From positions 62,001-126,000 of the forward strand of contig JAFGYE010000066.1 in assembly GCA_016936255.1 (NCBI GenBank): 64,000 bases of DNA, given 5' to 3'. The position numbers were made by a program, and so were the translations under genes. Below the pieces are notes generated by a model, which made no database searches, was not told the DNA's origin, and saw only the letters and a list, made by a program, of their open reading frames with translations. This DNA comes from Marinifilaceae bacterium. GTDB taxonomy: Bacteria; Bacteroidota; Bacteroidia; Bacteroidales; Marinifilaceae. Of the stretch, positions 37,729-45,341 are shown piece by piece (within the stretch, counting starts at the first letter, position 1; each line of letters opens with the position of its first letter).

Positions 37729-38743
37729 AAGGTTTTGGCTTTATGAGTGTAGAACTAATTATTTTGCCAAGGTTTTCACTTTTTGTTTCTTCTTCAATAT
37801 CCTCTCCCAAAGGAAATCTTTCCCCAAATTGATTATTCCTTAAAATTTCAGAAGCAGTTTTAAAATTTTTCTCTTGTTTAGTTCTATCTAAATCATTTAA
37901 TAAGCTCTTTAAAGTTGCTAGAAATTGGGACTTTCTACTCTCTGAATAATCTTCGAAAACATCATGATCTTTTGGTGTCGTAGGACGGAGACACTTAAAA
38001 CCTTTACTTAGCTCTTCATCCATCTTTCTAACAGTTTCACGAAATGCAGTATCATCATTATCATCTTCAAAATAGTTGTTTGTTGCTAAAATAGTTAACT
38101 CGAAACCACTAGGTAATTTCAGATTAGTGTTCTTCCATTCATGAAAGTTTTTCCAGCCTTTAAGATATCTTACAATTCTCTCTAATTGAGAATTCTTCTT
38201 ATTATTAAACCATTCATAGAATTCTTTAGGATCACTAAGAATCCAATCTTTCGATTTATGAGCAAGTTCAATAATACCTTCCTTTTTGTAGTAGATTGGT
38301 AAATCAATATGGTGACAATCATTAAACAAGACTCTAATACAGGTGGTTTTCCTAATCGGATTTTTATCTGTGTGGTTTTCAACTGAGCTATACACCCAAT
38401 TATGCCATGTTTCAATCGTTTTTTTATTGTCAGAATCTTCTTCCTCTTTTTCTATAAAGTACACTCCATAATCCAAATCATATTTCAAAAGCTTATTTTC
38501 ATTTTCATCATAAACTGGAATAGGATTTATTGTTGTTCCCATTTCAAAAGAACCCTGCCCATGAAATTTAGGCTGTAAGTCCTCTGGTTTATTATCCTTA
38601 AACCATTTACGGATTTTTCTTTTTATATCATTACGACTTTTCTTTAAGCTATCAATACGTGCTGACGTAAGCTTAATCTCTTTATTGTACTTTATAAATT
38701 CTTTATGCAATACTGTCATCTTTTTTTTTATTTTAAAATTCAT
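37718..38743 (-). CDS. CBASS CD-NTase (DncV-like oligonucleotide cyclase)
   Basis: A 341-residue nucleotidyltransferase that should make a cyclic nucleotide alarm signal after phage infection. Catalytic set: GQGSF (Gly64-Ser65), YDLDYGVYF (Asp89, Asp91) and HIDLPIYY (Asp147), with MGTTINPI after the GS motif, as in the DncV clade. The C-terminal Gly-Ala end fits conjugation or contact with the E2-like partner. The product nucleotide cannot be predicted. Gene overlaps of 11 bases with both neighbours show one operon. Confidence 0.88.
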   Translation of the reverse strand: MNFKIKKKMTVLHKEFIKYNKEIKLTSARIDSLKKSRNDIKRKIRKWFKDNKPEDLQPKFHGQGSFEMGTTINPIPVYDENENKLLKYDLDYGVYFIEKEEEDSDNKKTIETWHNWVYSSVENHTDKNPIRKTTCIRVLFNDCHHIDLPIYYKKEGIIELAHKSKDWILSDPKEFYEWFNNKKNSQLERIVRYLKGWKNFHEWKNTNLKLPSGFELTILATNNYFEDDNDDTAFRETVRKMDEELSKGFKCLRPTTPKDHDVFEDYSESRKSQFLATLKSLLNDLDRTKQEKNFKTASEILRNNQFGERFPLGEDIEEETKSENLGKIISSTLIKPKPYGA

Positions 38744-39353
38744 GTTCTAGATTATTGCTAATCCATTTAAAATCTACTAATTCACCTTTTGTTTGAAATG
38801 GCTCTCTGCCCGTATAATAATTACCAGAAAGAAATTTATCATCACCCTTTCTTAAAAATTTAATAATCTCAGTTCCATAATGAGGAGGAAATTTTTGATC
38901 TATACTACCATCATTCAAATAATTGTAGATAAATCGATAATGTTGTTCGTCTTCCGTGCGTTCAACAAACATTCCTTTACTTACAGAAAGAGAAGATCTT
39001 GCTCCATCTTGTTTTATTGTAAAAGATGAAATGGTAATGCGGTTTCCATTTTGGTTTATCAATTTCACCTGTTTAAGTTCTCCTTTTCTGGTAAGGCCTT
39101 TCTCATCATTATATTGATATTGCAAAGTTCCTTCGTATCTGCCCGAAAAATCATCAACCCAAAACATCCAAACAAAAGGCTTATATTTCCATAAATACTT
39201 AGAAATAAGAATTAACAAAATCGTTATAGTTCCTGATACTTTTATTGATAATTCCCAATGATCTTTGGCAAGATATAATGCAATAGCAAGTGTGCTGATA
39301 AAAGCGATCAACACACTTGGTTTGAAATAATTAAAATAGCTATTCTTCATCAT
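38733..39353 (-). CDS. cap15: Cap15-like CBASS effector (2TM + beta domain)
   Basis: 206 residues. Two membrane helices (about 11-28 and 37-53) are followed by a beta-rich soluble domain (about 65-206) with DDFSGRYEGTLQYQY, the layout of Cap15/S-2TMbeta effectors, whose beta-barrel binds the cyclic nucleotide and whose helices then disrupt the inner membrane. It precedes the CD-NTase with an 11-base overlap. The upstream 57-residue gene overlaps it by four bases (ATGA), so all four genes are coupled. Confidence 0.8.
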   Translation of the reverse strand: MMKNSYFNYFKPSVLIAFISTLAIALYLAKDHWELSIKVSGTITILLILISKYLWKYKPFVWMFWVDDFSGRYEGTLQYQYNDEKGLTRKGELKQVKLINQNGNRITISSFTIKQDGARSSLSVSKGMFVERTEDEQHYRFIYNYLNDGSIDQKFPPHYGTEIIKFLRKGDDKFLSGNYYTGREPFQTKGELVDFKWISNNLEHEF

Positions 39354-39523
39354 CTTTCTTTTCTGATTCCTTTAAATGGTTTCTCACTTGATGTTTTAAC
39401 ATCCATAAACTGTCCTGTGTCAGTATCACGTTTAGTCCACAATCCAGTTTTAGGATTTTTAATTTGTGAACGATTTCTGACTGCTCCTTTTCTACTGCAG
39501 TCTTTTGGTGGATTTGTCGCCAT
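39350..39523 (-). CDS. 57-residue protein leading the CBASS operon
   Basis: Reads MATNPPKDCSRKGAVRNRSQ, then IKNPKTGLWTKRDTDTGQFM and DVKTSSEKPFKGIRKER. The stop codon overlaps the cap15 start as ATGA, so it is translated first in the operon. The motif NPKTGLWTKRDTDTGxFMD with KPFKGxRKE is, from memory, a widespread small uncharacterised protein found near defence genes. It is rich in Lys/Arg/Thr with no hydrophobic segment. No function is known to me. Confidence 0.8.
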   Translation of the reverse strand: MATNPPKDCSRKGAVRNRSQIKNPKTGLWTKRDTDTGQFMDVKTSSEKPFKGIRKER

Positions 39524-39565
39524 AATTATTATTTTTATAGTTTAATAAATAGTCATCTCACCCTA

Positions 39566-39596
39566 ATACTAAAAACGTGACTCACGCTTTTAGTAT
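39566..39596. promoter_or_regulatory. 31-base palindromic operator candidate
   Basis: ATACTAAAAACGTGA (39566-39580) and TCACGCTTTTAGTAT (39582-39596) are inverted 15-base arms around one central base with one mismatch. It lies in the 87-base divergent region between the CBASS operon and the sigma-like/metallopeptidase operon, ending 15 bases before the latter's start. It is well placed to control both. Confidence 0.75.
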
Positions 39597-39610
39597 GTTA
39601 ACAGAAGATA

Positions 39611-40273
39611 TTGGAAACACTTAATCAAATAAAAACTACTTCTAGTATAGATTTACTAGCTTATATGGGCTGGAAAGATGAATATGCAGAAGAAGCTAAA
39701 GAAGCATTCCTAGAATTTGGTTATCGATTTGAAGAGTTTATTTTAAAAACAGCAGAGGTTTGTTGTTTTAGATGGAATTACAATGAAGTTGTGGCACTTG
39801 ACATCACAAAATGCACATTAGCACGAGTTTGGAAATACCCGACCTATAATCAGACTAAATCAAATACTAAAGATGTTAACAAAGGCATAAAATTATGGCT
39901 TGGTAAAATAATAATGACCCAATTAGCTAATCACCATAACAAGGGGACATGTTACGAGCCAAATAAAGAAACTGATTTATCTTTAATTTATACATTCGAT
40001 AACTTTATTGAAAAGGCTTCTGACTCTGAAGACTCTAGAAAAATAATGAAAACAAAACTTGCTATTGTTGAAGAAGCATTATCTCAACTCAGTGAAAAAC
40101 ATAGAATAATATATCTTACATATAAGCTATACACTCATCAAGGGAATAACATCCCCAGGTGTGTCAACAAAAAACTACAAGAAGAATTAGCACTCGTTTC
40201 TGGTTCAATAAGAAAGTATAAAGAACAAGCCAACAAGCAAGTGATAACCTATTTAAATAAAATCAATGGCTAA
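39611..40273 (+). CDS. Sigma-70-like factor
   Basis: 220 residues. The first half (AFLEFGYRFEEFILK, ALDITKCTLARVWKYPTYN, WLGKIIMTQLANH) matches sigma region 2 in order. The second half has EEALSQLSEKHRIIYLTYKL, then LALVSGSIRKYKEQANKQVI, resembling region 4 with its helix-turn-helix. A TTG start is the only one in frame after an upstream stop at 39,599. The next gene overlaps by eight bases. As the likely DNA binder facing the CBASS operon it may regulate it; target promoters are unknown. Confidence 0.72.
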   Translation: METLNQIKTTSSIDLLAYMGWKDEYAEEAKEAFLEFGYRFEEFILKTAEVCCFRWNYNEVVALDITKCTLARVWKYPTYNQTKSNTKDVNKGIKLWLGKIIMTQLANHHNKGTCYEPNKETDLSLIYTFDNFIEKASDSEDSRKIMKTKLAIVEEALSQLSEKHRIIYLTYKLYTHQGNNIPRCVNKKLQEELALVSGSIRKYKEQANKQVITYLNKING

Positions 40274-40607
40274 GAAGAATAAACTAAGCGGTTTAATCGA
40301 AGAAAATAATCTCGATATATGGTTGTGTTCTTCAGGTTATTTGTTTCCAAGAGACGAAAAAGAATTAGACACTTTTGAAAAGCTATATAAGAATTTTGAA
40401 TTTAAGCTTAAGGGTACAATTATTGATTACGGAGAAATTATTACTGGGGAAATTGAGCACAAAAGCAAGGTTATAGATCTTTTTTCATTTGAAAAAATGG
40501 AAATTGAAGAGCTTCGTTTTGCAGCCCGAAAAGGAGAAGAATCAATTCCTGATAAAATTCTAAATAAGATGAAAAGTAAACATCAAACTAAAAATGGAGA
40601 TAAATAA
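40266..40607 (+). CDS. 113-residue protein between sigma-like factor and metallopeptidase
   Basis: A soluble protein overlapping both neighbours (8 and 14 bases), so synthesis is coupled to them. It starts MAKKNKLSGLIEENNLDIWL and has acidic and basic patches, no membrane segment and no motif I know. Its place between a sigma-like factor and a regulator-cleaving peptidase makes an anti-sigma role thinkable, but nothing in the sequence shows it. Confidence 0.75.
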   Translation: MAKKNKLSGLIEENNLDIWLCSSGYLFPRDEKELDTFEKLYKNFEFKLKGTIIDYGEIITGEIEHKSKVIDLFSFEKMEIEELRFAARKGEESIPDKILNKMKSKHQTKNGDK

Positions 40608-41388
40608 CACTTCGAAAGTATTAATTAAAGAATTAGCAGAATTTATTGCTTTAGAATACGACGAAATACCAACTCCACTGGAAAAAATAATTGATTCAGA
40701 AGATCTCAAGCTTTTTTACGACGATTATGAAGATGCATTTGATGGAACATTAATATATGACAATGGGTATTTTATACATCTAAATACAAAAAAAGGAAAT
40801 AGACCCAATACACAAAGAGGGCGTTTCACTTTGGCTCATGAATTGGGTCATTATTTTATAGATAATCATCGAATAGGTCTCAGAAATGGATTACTAAAAC
40901 CACACCCATCAAAAAATAATACAAATAGTCATCAAAAAATTGAACGTGAGGCTGATTATTTTGCATCATGCTTATTAATGCCAGAAGCTAGGTTTAATAA
41001 TGACTGTGAAGGGTTTAAACATTTTGATTTTTCATTAATTGAAAATCTATCAAAAATCTACAATGTAAGTATAACAGCATGTGCAATTCGTTTTGCAGAT
41101 ATAGGAACTCATCCAATTATGATCGTATATTGTGAAGACAATAAAATAATTTGGAAATGGAATAGTAATGATTTTCCATATAGGTACTTAGCTGAACAAA
41201 ATTCAAAAATCCCTATAGATTCATTAGTTGGTCAATATTTCAATTTAAATACAGGAATTAAAAGAACAGAAAAATTATGGGCTATTGATTGGTTCGATGG
41301 TATTAGCAATGAAGATCTAAATAATACAATTTTTGAACACATAATTCCATACCGAAATAAAGCTTTAAGTGTAATTTGGGCAGATTAG
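40594..41388 (+). CDS. ImmA/IrrE-family metallopeptidase
   Basis: 264 residues. The zinc site is HELGH (His82, Glu83, His86) in FTLAHELGHYF, with the distal Glu in KIEREADYFASCLLMP. ImmA/IrrE peptidases cleave repressors or anti-factors after a damage or phage signal, and CapP of this family cuts the CapH repressor in CBASS loci. The C-terminal 120 residues may sense the signal. It is the third gene of the operon divergent from CBASS. No HTH of its own. Confidence 0.88.
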   Translation: MEINNTSKVLIKELAEFIALEYDEIPTPLEKIIDSEDLKLFYDDYEDAFDGTLIYDNGYFIHLNTKKGNRPNTQRGRFTLAHELGHYFIDNHRIGLRNGLLKPHPSKNNTNSHQKIEREADYFASCLLMPEARFNNDCEGFKHFDFSLIENLSKIYNVSITACAIRFADIGTHPIMIVYCEDNKIIWKWNSNDFPYRYLAEQNSKIPIDSLVGQYFNLNTGIKRTEKLWAIDWFDGISNEDLNNTIFEHIIPYRNKALSVIWAD

Positions 41389-41439
41389 AATCTAACTAAA
41401 TGATACTTATTAAACAGGGGATAGGTAGCTAGACGGATA

Positions 41440-42205
41440 AAGAAGACATTTAAACTTCGCCTTTGCCTAATAAATAGGGATGTTCAGCTAGTAAGTGCTA
41501 CATACAGAAAGCCGTTTTAAACGTGTATAAACGGGTTTCCGGTATTCTTGAGCAAGAAAAAAGCTTGTTTATTTGGAAAATAATTTCGCTTCTCCCCTAT
41601 ATATAGGGATGTTCAGCGAATAAGTGCATGATACAGAAACCCATATTAAACGGGTCTAAACGGGTTTCCGGTATTCTTAAGTAAAAAATAAGCATGTTTA
41701 TTTGGAAAACAACTTCTCTTTTGCCTTATAAATAGGGAGGTTCAGCGAATAGGTGCTTACTACAGAAAACCGGTTTAAACCCGTTTAAAATGGTTTCCGG
41801 TATTCTTGAGCAAGAAAAAAGCTTATTTATTTGGAAAAAAACTTCGTTTTTGCCTTATAAATAGGGGTGTTCAGCGAATAATTGCATAATACAGAAAGCC
41901 ATTTTAAACGGGTTTAAACCGGTTTAAGTATTCTTAAGTAAAAAATAAGCATGTTTATTTGGAGAAAAACTTCAGTTATGCCCCATAAATAGGGGTGTTT
42001 AGCGAATAAGTGCATAGTGCAGAAAACCGGTTTAAGACGTGTCTAAATGGGTTTCCGGTATTCTTCAGCCAGTAAAAAGCTTATTTATTTGGAAAAATAA
42101 TTTCACTTTTGCCCCATAAATAGGGGTGTTCAGCGGATAAGTACATACTACAGAAAACCGGTTTAAGACGGGTTTAAACGGGTTTCCTGTAGTATTGAGA
42201 TAAAT
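41440..42205. repeat. Six tandem copies of a 129-base non-coding unit
   Basis: Units recur with the ATAGGG landmark at 41474, 41603, 41732, 41861, 41989 and 42120 (period 128-131). Each unit has an AT-rich near-palindrome (CCCCATAAATAGGGG; perfect CCCTATATATAGGG in unit 2), GTTCAGCGAATAAGTGC, and a block ATACAGAAAACCGG...GTTTAAAC...TTTCCGGTAT. That block folds into a roughly 21-pair imperfect hairpin with about three fixed mismatches, followed by a smaller CAAG-CTTG hairpin. Copies diverge at many bases but keep the fold. No ORF. It fills most of the 896-base gap between the metallopeptidase and the serine recombinase. Confidence 0.9.
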
Positions 42206-42249
42206 AATATCAAAACATAGTTGTTAAGGCGTGTATTTTCAAGGGAAAA

Positions 42250-42279
42250 TAAAAAGAGAGCTTTATAAAAACTCTCTTC
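42250..42279 (-). terminator. Terminator of the serine recombinase
   Basis: AAGAGAG (42254-42260) and CTCTCTT (42272-42278); the minus strand continues TTTTTATTTT. It lies a few bases past the stop. Confidence 0.75.
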
Positions 42280-42284
42280 TGTTA

Positions 42285-42899
42285 TCAATTACACTTACTT
42301 TTTTTACTAACCTTTGAAATAGTATGTCGGGAACATCCAAGCATGTTCTGAATATAATTGTAGCTTTTTCCATCAATGAGCAAACTCTCAATTTTTCCTT
42401 GAAGCTCAATATCTTCGGGGCGACCTTTATATTTACCTAATGATTTTGCCTTTTGTACACCTTCGGATTGTCTGCGCCTCCTATCCACATAATCCTTTCG
42501 AGCCGTAGCGGCCAATATATCCAGCATCATAGAATTAATGGCATCAAGTATTCGTTTCTGAAATTCATCTGTAGATTTGGCAAAATTGTAACTGGTAGGC
42601 AAATCCATTGATATTATTTTTAGCTTATTGTCAATGATGATACTTTTTAACTTTTGCCAGTCGCTTTCAGACAATCTTGTTATCCTATCTATTTGCTCAA
42701 TCAAGATTGCATCATCCGGCTCTGCCATTTCCAACAATCGAAATAATTCAGGACGGTTCAATTTTGCACCTGATTCATTTTCGATAAACCAACCTGAAAT
42801 TCTTATTTGCAAATTCCCTGCAAAATCAATTAATGTGCTTTTAGCTCTATTTGCATCCTGATCTTTGGTAGATGCTCTTAAATATCCATATACTCTCAT
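42285..42899 (-). CDS. Serine recombinase (resolvase/invertase)
   Basis: 204 residues. MRVYGYLRAST carries the nucleophile Ser10; ESGAKLNRPELFRLLEMA and DDAILIEQIDRITRL complete the catalytic domain; a long E-helix follows, then ARKDYVDRRRRQSEGVQKAK and a C-terminal HTH (SYNYIQNMLGCSRHTISKV). Size and order fit small resolvase/invertases. The target is unknown; the six-unit array directly downstream and the inverted repeat directly upstream are candidates. Confidence 0.92.
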   Translation of the reverse strand: MRVYGYLRASTKDQDANRAKSTLIDFAGNLQIRISGWFIENESGAKLNRPELFRLLEMAEPDDAILIEQIDRITRLSESDWQKLKSIIIDNKLKIISMDLPTSYNFAKSTDEFQKRILDAINSMMLDILAATARKDYVDRRRRQSEGVQKAKSLGKYKGRPEDIELQGKIESLLIDGKSYNYIQNMLGCSRHTISKVSKKSKCN

Positions 42900-42931
42900 T
42901 GCCTAGTGCATTTTATGTGGTTCTTTAATTG

Positions 42932-42969
42932 TGGTGCATTAAACATTGGTTTTTGTCCTTAATGCACCA
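42932..42969. promoter_or_regulatory. 11-base inverted repeat upstream of the serine recombinase
   Basis: TGGTGCATTAA (42932-42942) and TTAATGCACCA (42959-42969), perfect, 16 bases apart, 33 bases before the gene. It may be the recombinase's own binding site or operator. Partial extra copies (GTGCATT at 42906, TTGCACCA near 43,001) lie nearby. Confidence 0.55.
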
Positions 42970-43050
42970 TTATATCTGTGGTTTCGCTTAGGTATACCTT
43001 ATTTGCACCACCTTTTTTCTTGTGATTTTAGTTTAAAGCATACTCATAAA

Positions 43051-43374
43051 CTAGGATGCTTTTAAATAGGGAAACTGTTTTAAGTGTTCCTTGATCAGAT
43101 TATTAAACTTTTTATAGACTAAAACCGCAGTATCCCTGTTGGTATTTTCTTTTTTGATATACATCTCAAATGTTGATAGGTATTCATTTTGCAGGTGTTG
43201 ATTTTTAGTAATCATCTTGTCAAGATCAATACCCATTAAATACACGATGGGATACCAGCTGTTTATAATAAGACCGTTACAATCCAGAATCTTTTCGATA
43301 TTGTCAAAAATTCGGGAAGCGATTACAGAATCTTCTATCAGATCAATAATGATGTTTTCTTTTTTTGTACTCAT
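43051..43374 (-). CDS. Small protein downstream of the replication gene, unknown
   Basis: 107 residues from MSTKKENIIIDLIED; upstream in-frame ATGs would overlap the replication gene. Helical, no motif recognised, one weakly hydrophobic stretch (NGLIINSWYPIVYLMGI). It begins four bases after the stop of the replication-initiator-like gene, so it is co-transcribed and may belong to the replication module. Confidence 0.65.
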   Translation of the reverse strand: MSTKKENIIIDLIEDSVIASRIFDNIEKILDCNGLIINSWYPIVYLMGIDLDKMITKNQHLQNEYLSTFEMYIKKENTNRDTAVLVYKKFNNLIKEHLKQFPYLKAS

Positions 43375-43378
43375 TTTA

Positions 43379-44791
43379 TCATTGTGCATGTTCAAGCCTT
43401 GTATCATCAGGGCATTGGGTTAATAATTCCGTTTTGGTTTTTTTATCAAATTCATTGAGGAAGAAACGGGCATCAGCACCGTGGTAATATTTTTTCCTAC
43501 CTCCTATGGATGCGATGATCGATGTTTTTCGACTCGGAACTCCCTTTATCTTTTTCCGGTTTGGGTTGGTGGTTTTTATCAGGTTGAATTCATTTCCTAA
43601 ATCTTTAATCAGGTGTAATATCTCTTTTTCCTTTTGACTTCGTTTGGCTTGTTTTTTCTCGGAAACTTTCAGGTTATAAGCTTTATCCCTGCATTTTCTT
43701 TGATCGTTGCAGTATTTGGAATCGCTTTTCTGATGGGTTATCTCTTTTCCGCACGTCAAACAGTATTTCTTTTTCTCTTTTCCCTCCCTGTGGTCGGTTG
43801 AATCCGCACATACAATACGTTGTGTATCTGTAACACTTTTTTGTGCGTTTGTATCTAAGCAGTTCCAGTTTTTCAGGTTTTCAAACCCTGTGTATTCGTA
43901 ACACTTTTTACTGCGTGTGAAAGCTGAAATCTCCAATAAAATCAAGCCTTTCAGAATGTTTTTAATGTCCCGTTTTGCATACGTTTTTATCAGCCTTTCC
44001 AGTGATTCTTTATTTCGTTGGCGGTCTGTGTTACTCCTTTGGTCTTTAATCCACCAATTGGGATTACGTAAGTCTTTAAATTTGCTCTTGTATTTGGTTG
44101 GCAGTCGTCTGGATGTTTTGATTTGCTCCCATTCAAAGAAAATCGTTTCGTCAATGGGCTTCAGGAACTTATCGGTTATCAGCTTGCTCAATTTTTCACT
44201 ATCCAGTAAATCGGCTAGGCTTTTGATTCCGTAGTTTTCAACGGCTCGCATTCGAATGAACTTTGTTTCAACTCTCAGTAGTTCAGCCTGTAATTTAGAT
44301 TGTTCCGCTTTATCGTAGAATTTGTAAGTCGCATTGGTGGTTTTGTAGGCATATCCGTAACCGGTTTTCCCGTTTAATTCCATCTCGGAACGTTGAGCAC
44401 CTCGGCAGTACAGAATACTATCCAGAAAGGTTTTAGTATCAATCTTACAGGTGGATGTATCAAGGTTTAAGCCTATTTCAAAGCTTTTTAGCCTTGTTCT
44501 TTCAGATTTTACACCATAAGCCGATAACCTGTTAACGGCTTCTATGAAGTCCTCATAGGTAAAGCGGTTTGCATTGTGCTCACCATTATTAAAGAACTTG
44601 TGAATAGAGCCTTTTATTTTCGCTTTTCCTTTGGGTTCGATAATGAAGTCTAATCCTTTGTAATGTGCTCTTCTATTGCCAATTTCCTCTTTTGAATCAA
44701 CATCGGTAAGCACGGAGAATTTTAGCATTGGGTGTGTTTCCCAAAGGCTAAAATCAAAATCCGTTAGTTCTATGCTGATACCGTCGATCAA
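43379..44791 (-). CDS. Replication-initiator-like protein (phage gpII/RepA type)
   Basis: 470 residues. KGSIHKFFNNGEHNANRFTY and LKSFEIGLNL, followed by YKFYDKAEQS and LRVETKF, resemble replication initiators of filamentous phages and small Bacteroidota elements. A zinc-finger-like CLTCGKEITHQKSDSKYC lies at about 340-360, and the tail is basic. Two iteron-like repeats lie inside the gene and two just upstream, supporting a replication role. Alternatively it could be a mobilisation protein; a relaxase Tyr motif is not clear. Confidence 0.5.
   Translation of the reverse strand: MIDGISIELTDFDFSLWETHPMLKFSVLTDVDSKEEIGNRRAHYKGLDFIIEPKGKAKIKGSIHKFFNNGEHNANRFTYEDFIEAVNRLSAYGVKSERTRLKSFEIGLNLDTSTCKIDTKTFLDSILYCRGAQRSEMELNGKTGYGYAYKTTNATYKFYDKAEQSKLQAELLRVETKFIRMRAVENYGIKSLADLLDSEKLSKLITDKFLKPIDETIFFEWEQIKTSRRLPTKYKSKFKDLRNPNWWIKDQRSNTDRQRNKESLERLIKTYAKRDIKNILKGLILLEISAFTRSKKCYEYTGFENLKNWNCLDTNAQKSVTDTQRIVCADSTDHREGKEKKKYCLTCGKEITHQKSDSKYCNDQRKCRDKAYNLKVSEKKQAKRSQKEKEILHLIKDLGNEFNLIKTTNPNRKKIKGVPSRKTSIIASIGGRKKYYHGADARFFLNEFDKKTKTELLTQCPDDTRLEHAQ
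43821..43915 (+). repeat. Iteron-like repeats, in-gene pair
   Basis: TGTGTATCTGTAACAC (43821) and TGTGTATTCGTAACAC (43889), each followed by a T-rich stretch and TGCG, 68 bases apart. Same orientation as the upstream pair. Confidence 0.7.
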
Positions 44792-44838
44792 TGGAGGAGG
44801 GGGCTAAAATAGAAGTGAGTTAATTGTCTGAAAAAGTA

Positions 44839-44944
44839 TGTGTATGCGTAACACAAATACGTGCGTTTCCTTTGCTTATTTGAGCAGTTTTCGAAAAAAA
44901 ACAGGCTTGAAAAAACCTGTGCATTCGTAACACTTTTATCTGCG
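44839..44944 (+). repeat. Iteron-like repeats, upstream pair
   Basis: TGTGTATGCGTAACAC (44839) and TGTGCATTCGTAACAC (44918), each with TGCG 23-26 bases from the start, 79 bases apart. They lie in the gap between the HTH gene and the replication gene. The consensus of all four is TGTGTATNCGTAACAC. Confidence 0.72.
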
Positions 44945-45004
44945 TTTTTTGTTCTGTGACGCCTGTAGGTAAAGGTGTTTTGTGTGATTTTAGCATGTTG
45001 TTTT

Positions 45005-45298
45005 TTATAGCTTGTCAGCGTATTTTGTGCCGTCAAGATTTGCCATGATTTCCTCTTTTTTATAAAAGGCTCTATTTCCAAGTTTATAACGATTCAGGAT
45101 GCCTTTCTTAGCCCATTCATTTAAAGTAGGAGGGGAAATACTCAACCAATCCATTACTTCTTTTGGACTTAATAATGTCGCCGAATTGTTAGGCTTGACA
45201 TATTGCGCCAGTTCTGATAATTTTTGATTCATAGCCATAAACTGTTTAAGGATATCGGCAGAACTCATTTCTGATACTTGTAATATTTTTTCGGTCAT
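45005..45298 (-). CDS. Excisionase/MerR-type helix-turn-helix protein
   Basis: 97 residues. LLSPKEVMDWLSISPPTLNE and WAKKGILNRYKLGNRAFYKK are the winged-HTH pattern of small excisionase-like proteins (helix_turn_helix_17 type). An N-terminal helix (ILKQFMAMNQKLSELAQYV) may dimerise. In Bacteroidota elements such genes precede replication or mobilisation genes, as here. It may regulate the downstream replication gene or act as a recombination directionality factor. Confidence 0.85.
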   Translation of the reverse strand: MTEKILQVSEMSSADILKQFMAMNQKLSELAQYVKPNNSATLLSPKEVMDWLSISPPTLNEWAKKGILNRYKLGNRAFYKKEEIMANLDGTKYADKL

Positions 45299-45341
45299 GT
45301 GTATTGTGTTGTATTGTGAATATTCATATGGATTAATGTAC

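Noticed and set aside
41440-42205. CRISPR array
   Set aside because: The whole 129-base period repeats; there are no short identical repeats separated by unique spacers and no cas genes.
41440-42205. Retron or integron cassette array
   Set aside because: No reverse transcriptase is in the window, no IntI-type integrase is adjacent, and the units have no ORF or GTTRRRY core sites.
43379-44791. MOB relaxase
   Set aside because: No three-His motif or clear catalytic Tyr motif of relaxases; the gpII-like blocks and iteron-like repeats favour a replication protein.
44788-45081. A minus-strand frame of 97 codons
   Set aside because: It runs through the two upstream iteron-like repeats and overlaps the HTH gene; composition is rich in Cys, Tyr and Phe and unlike a protein.
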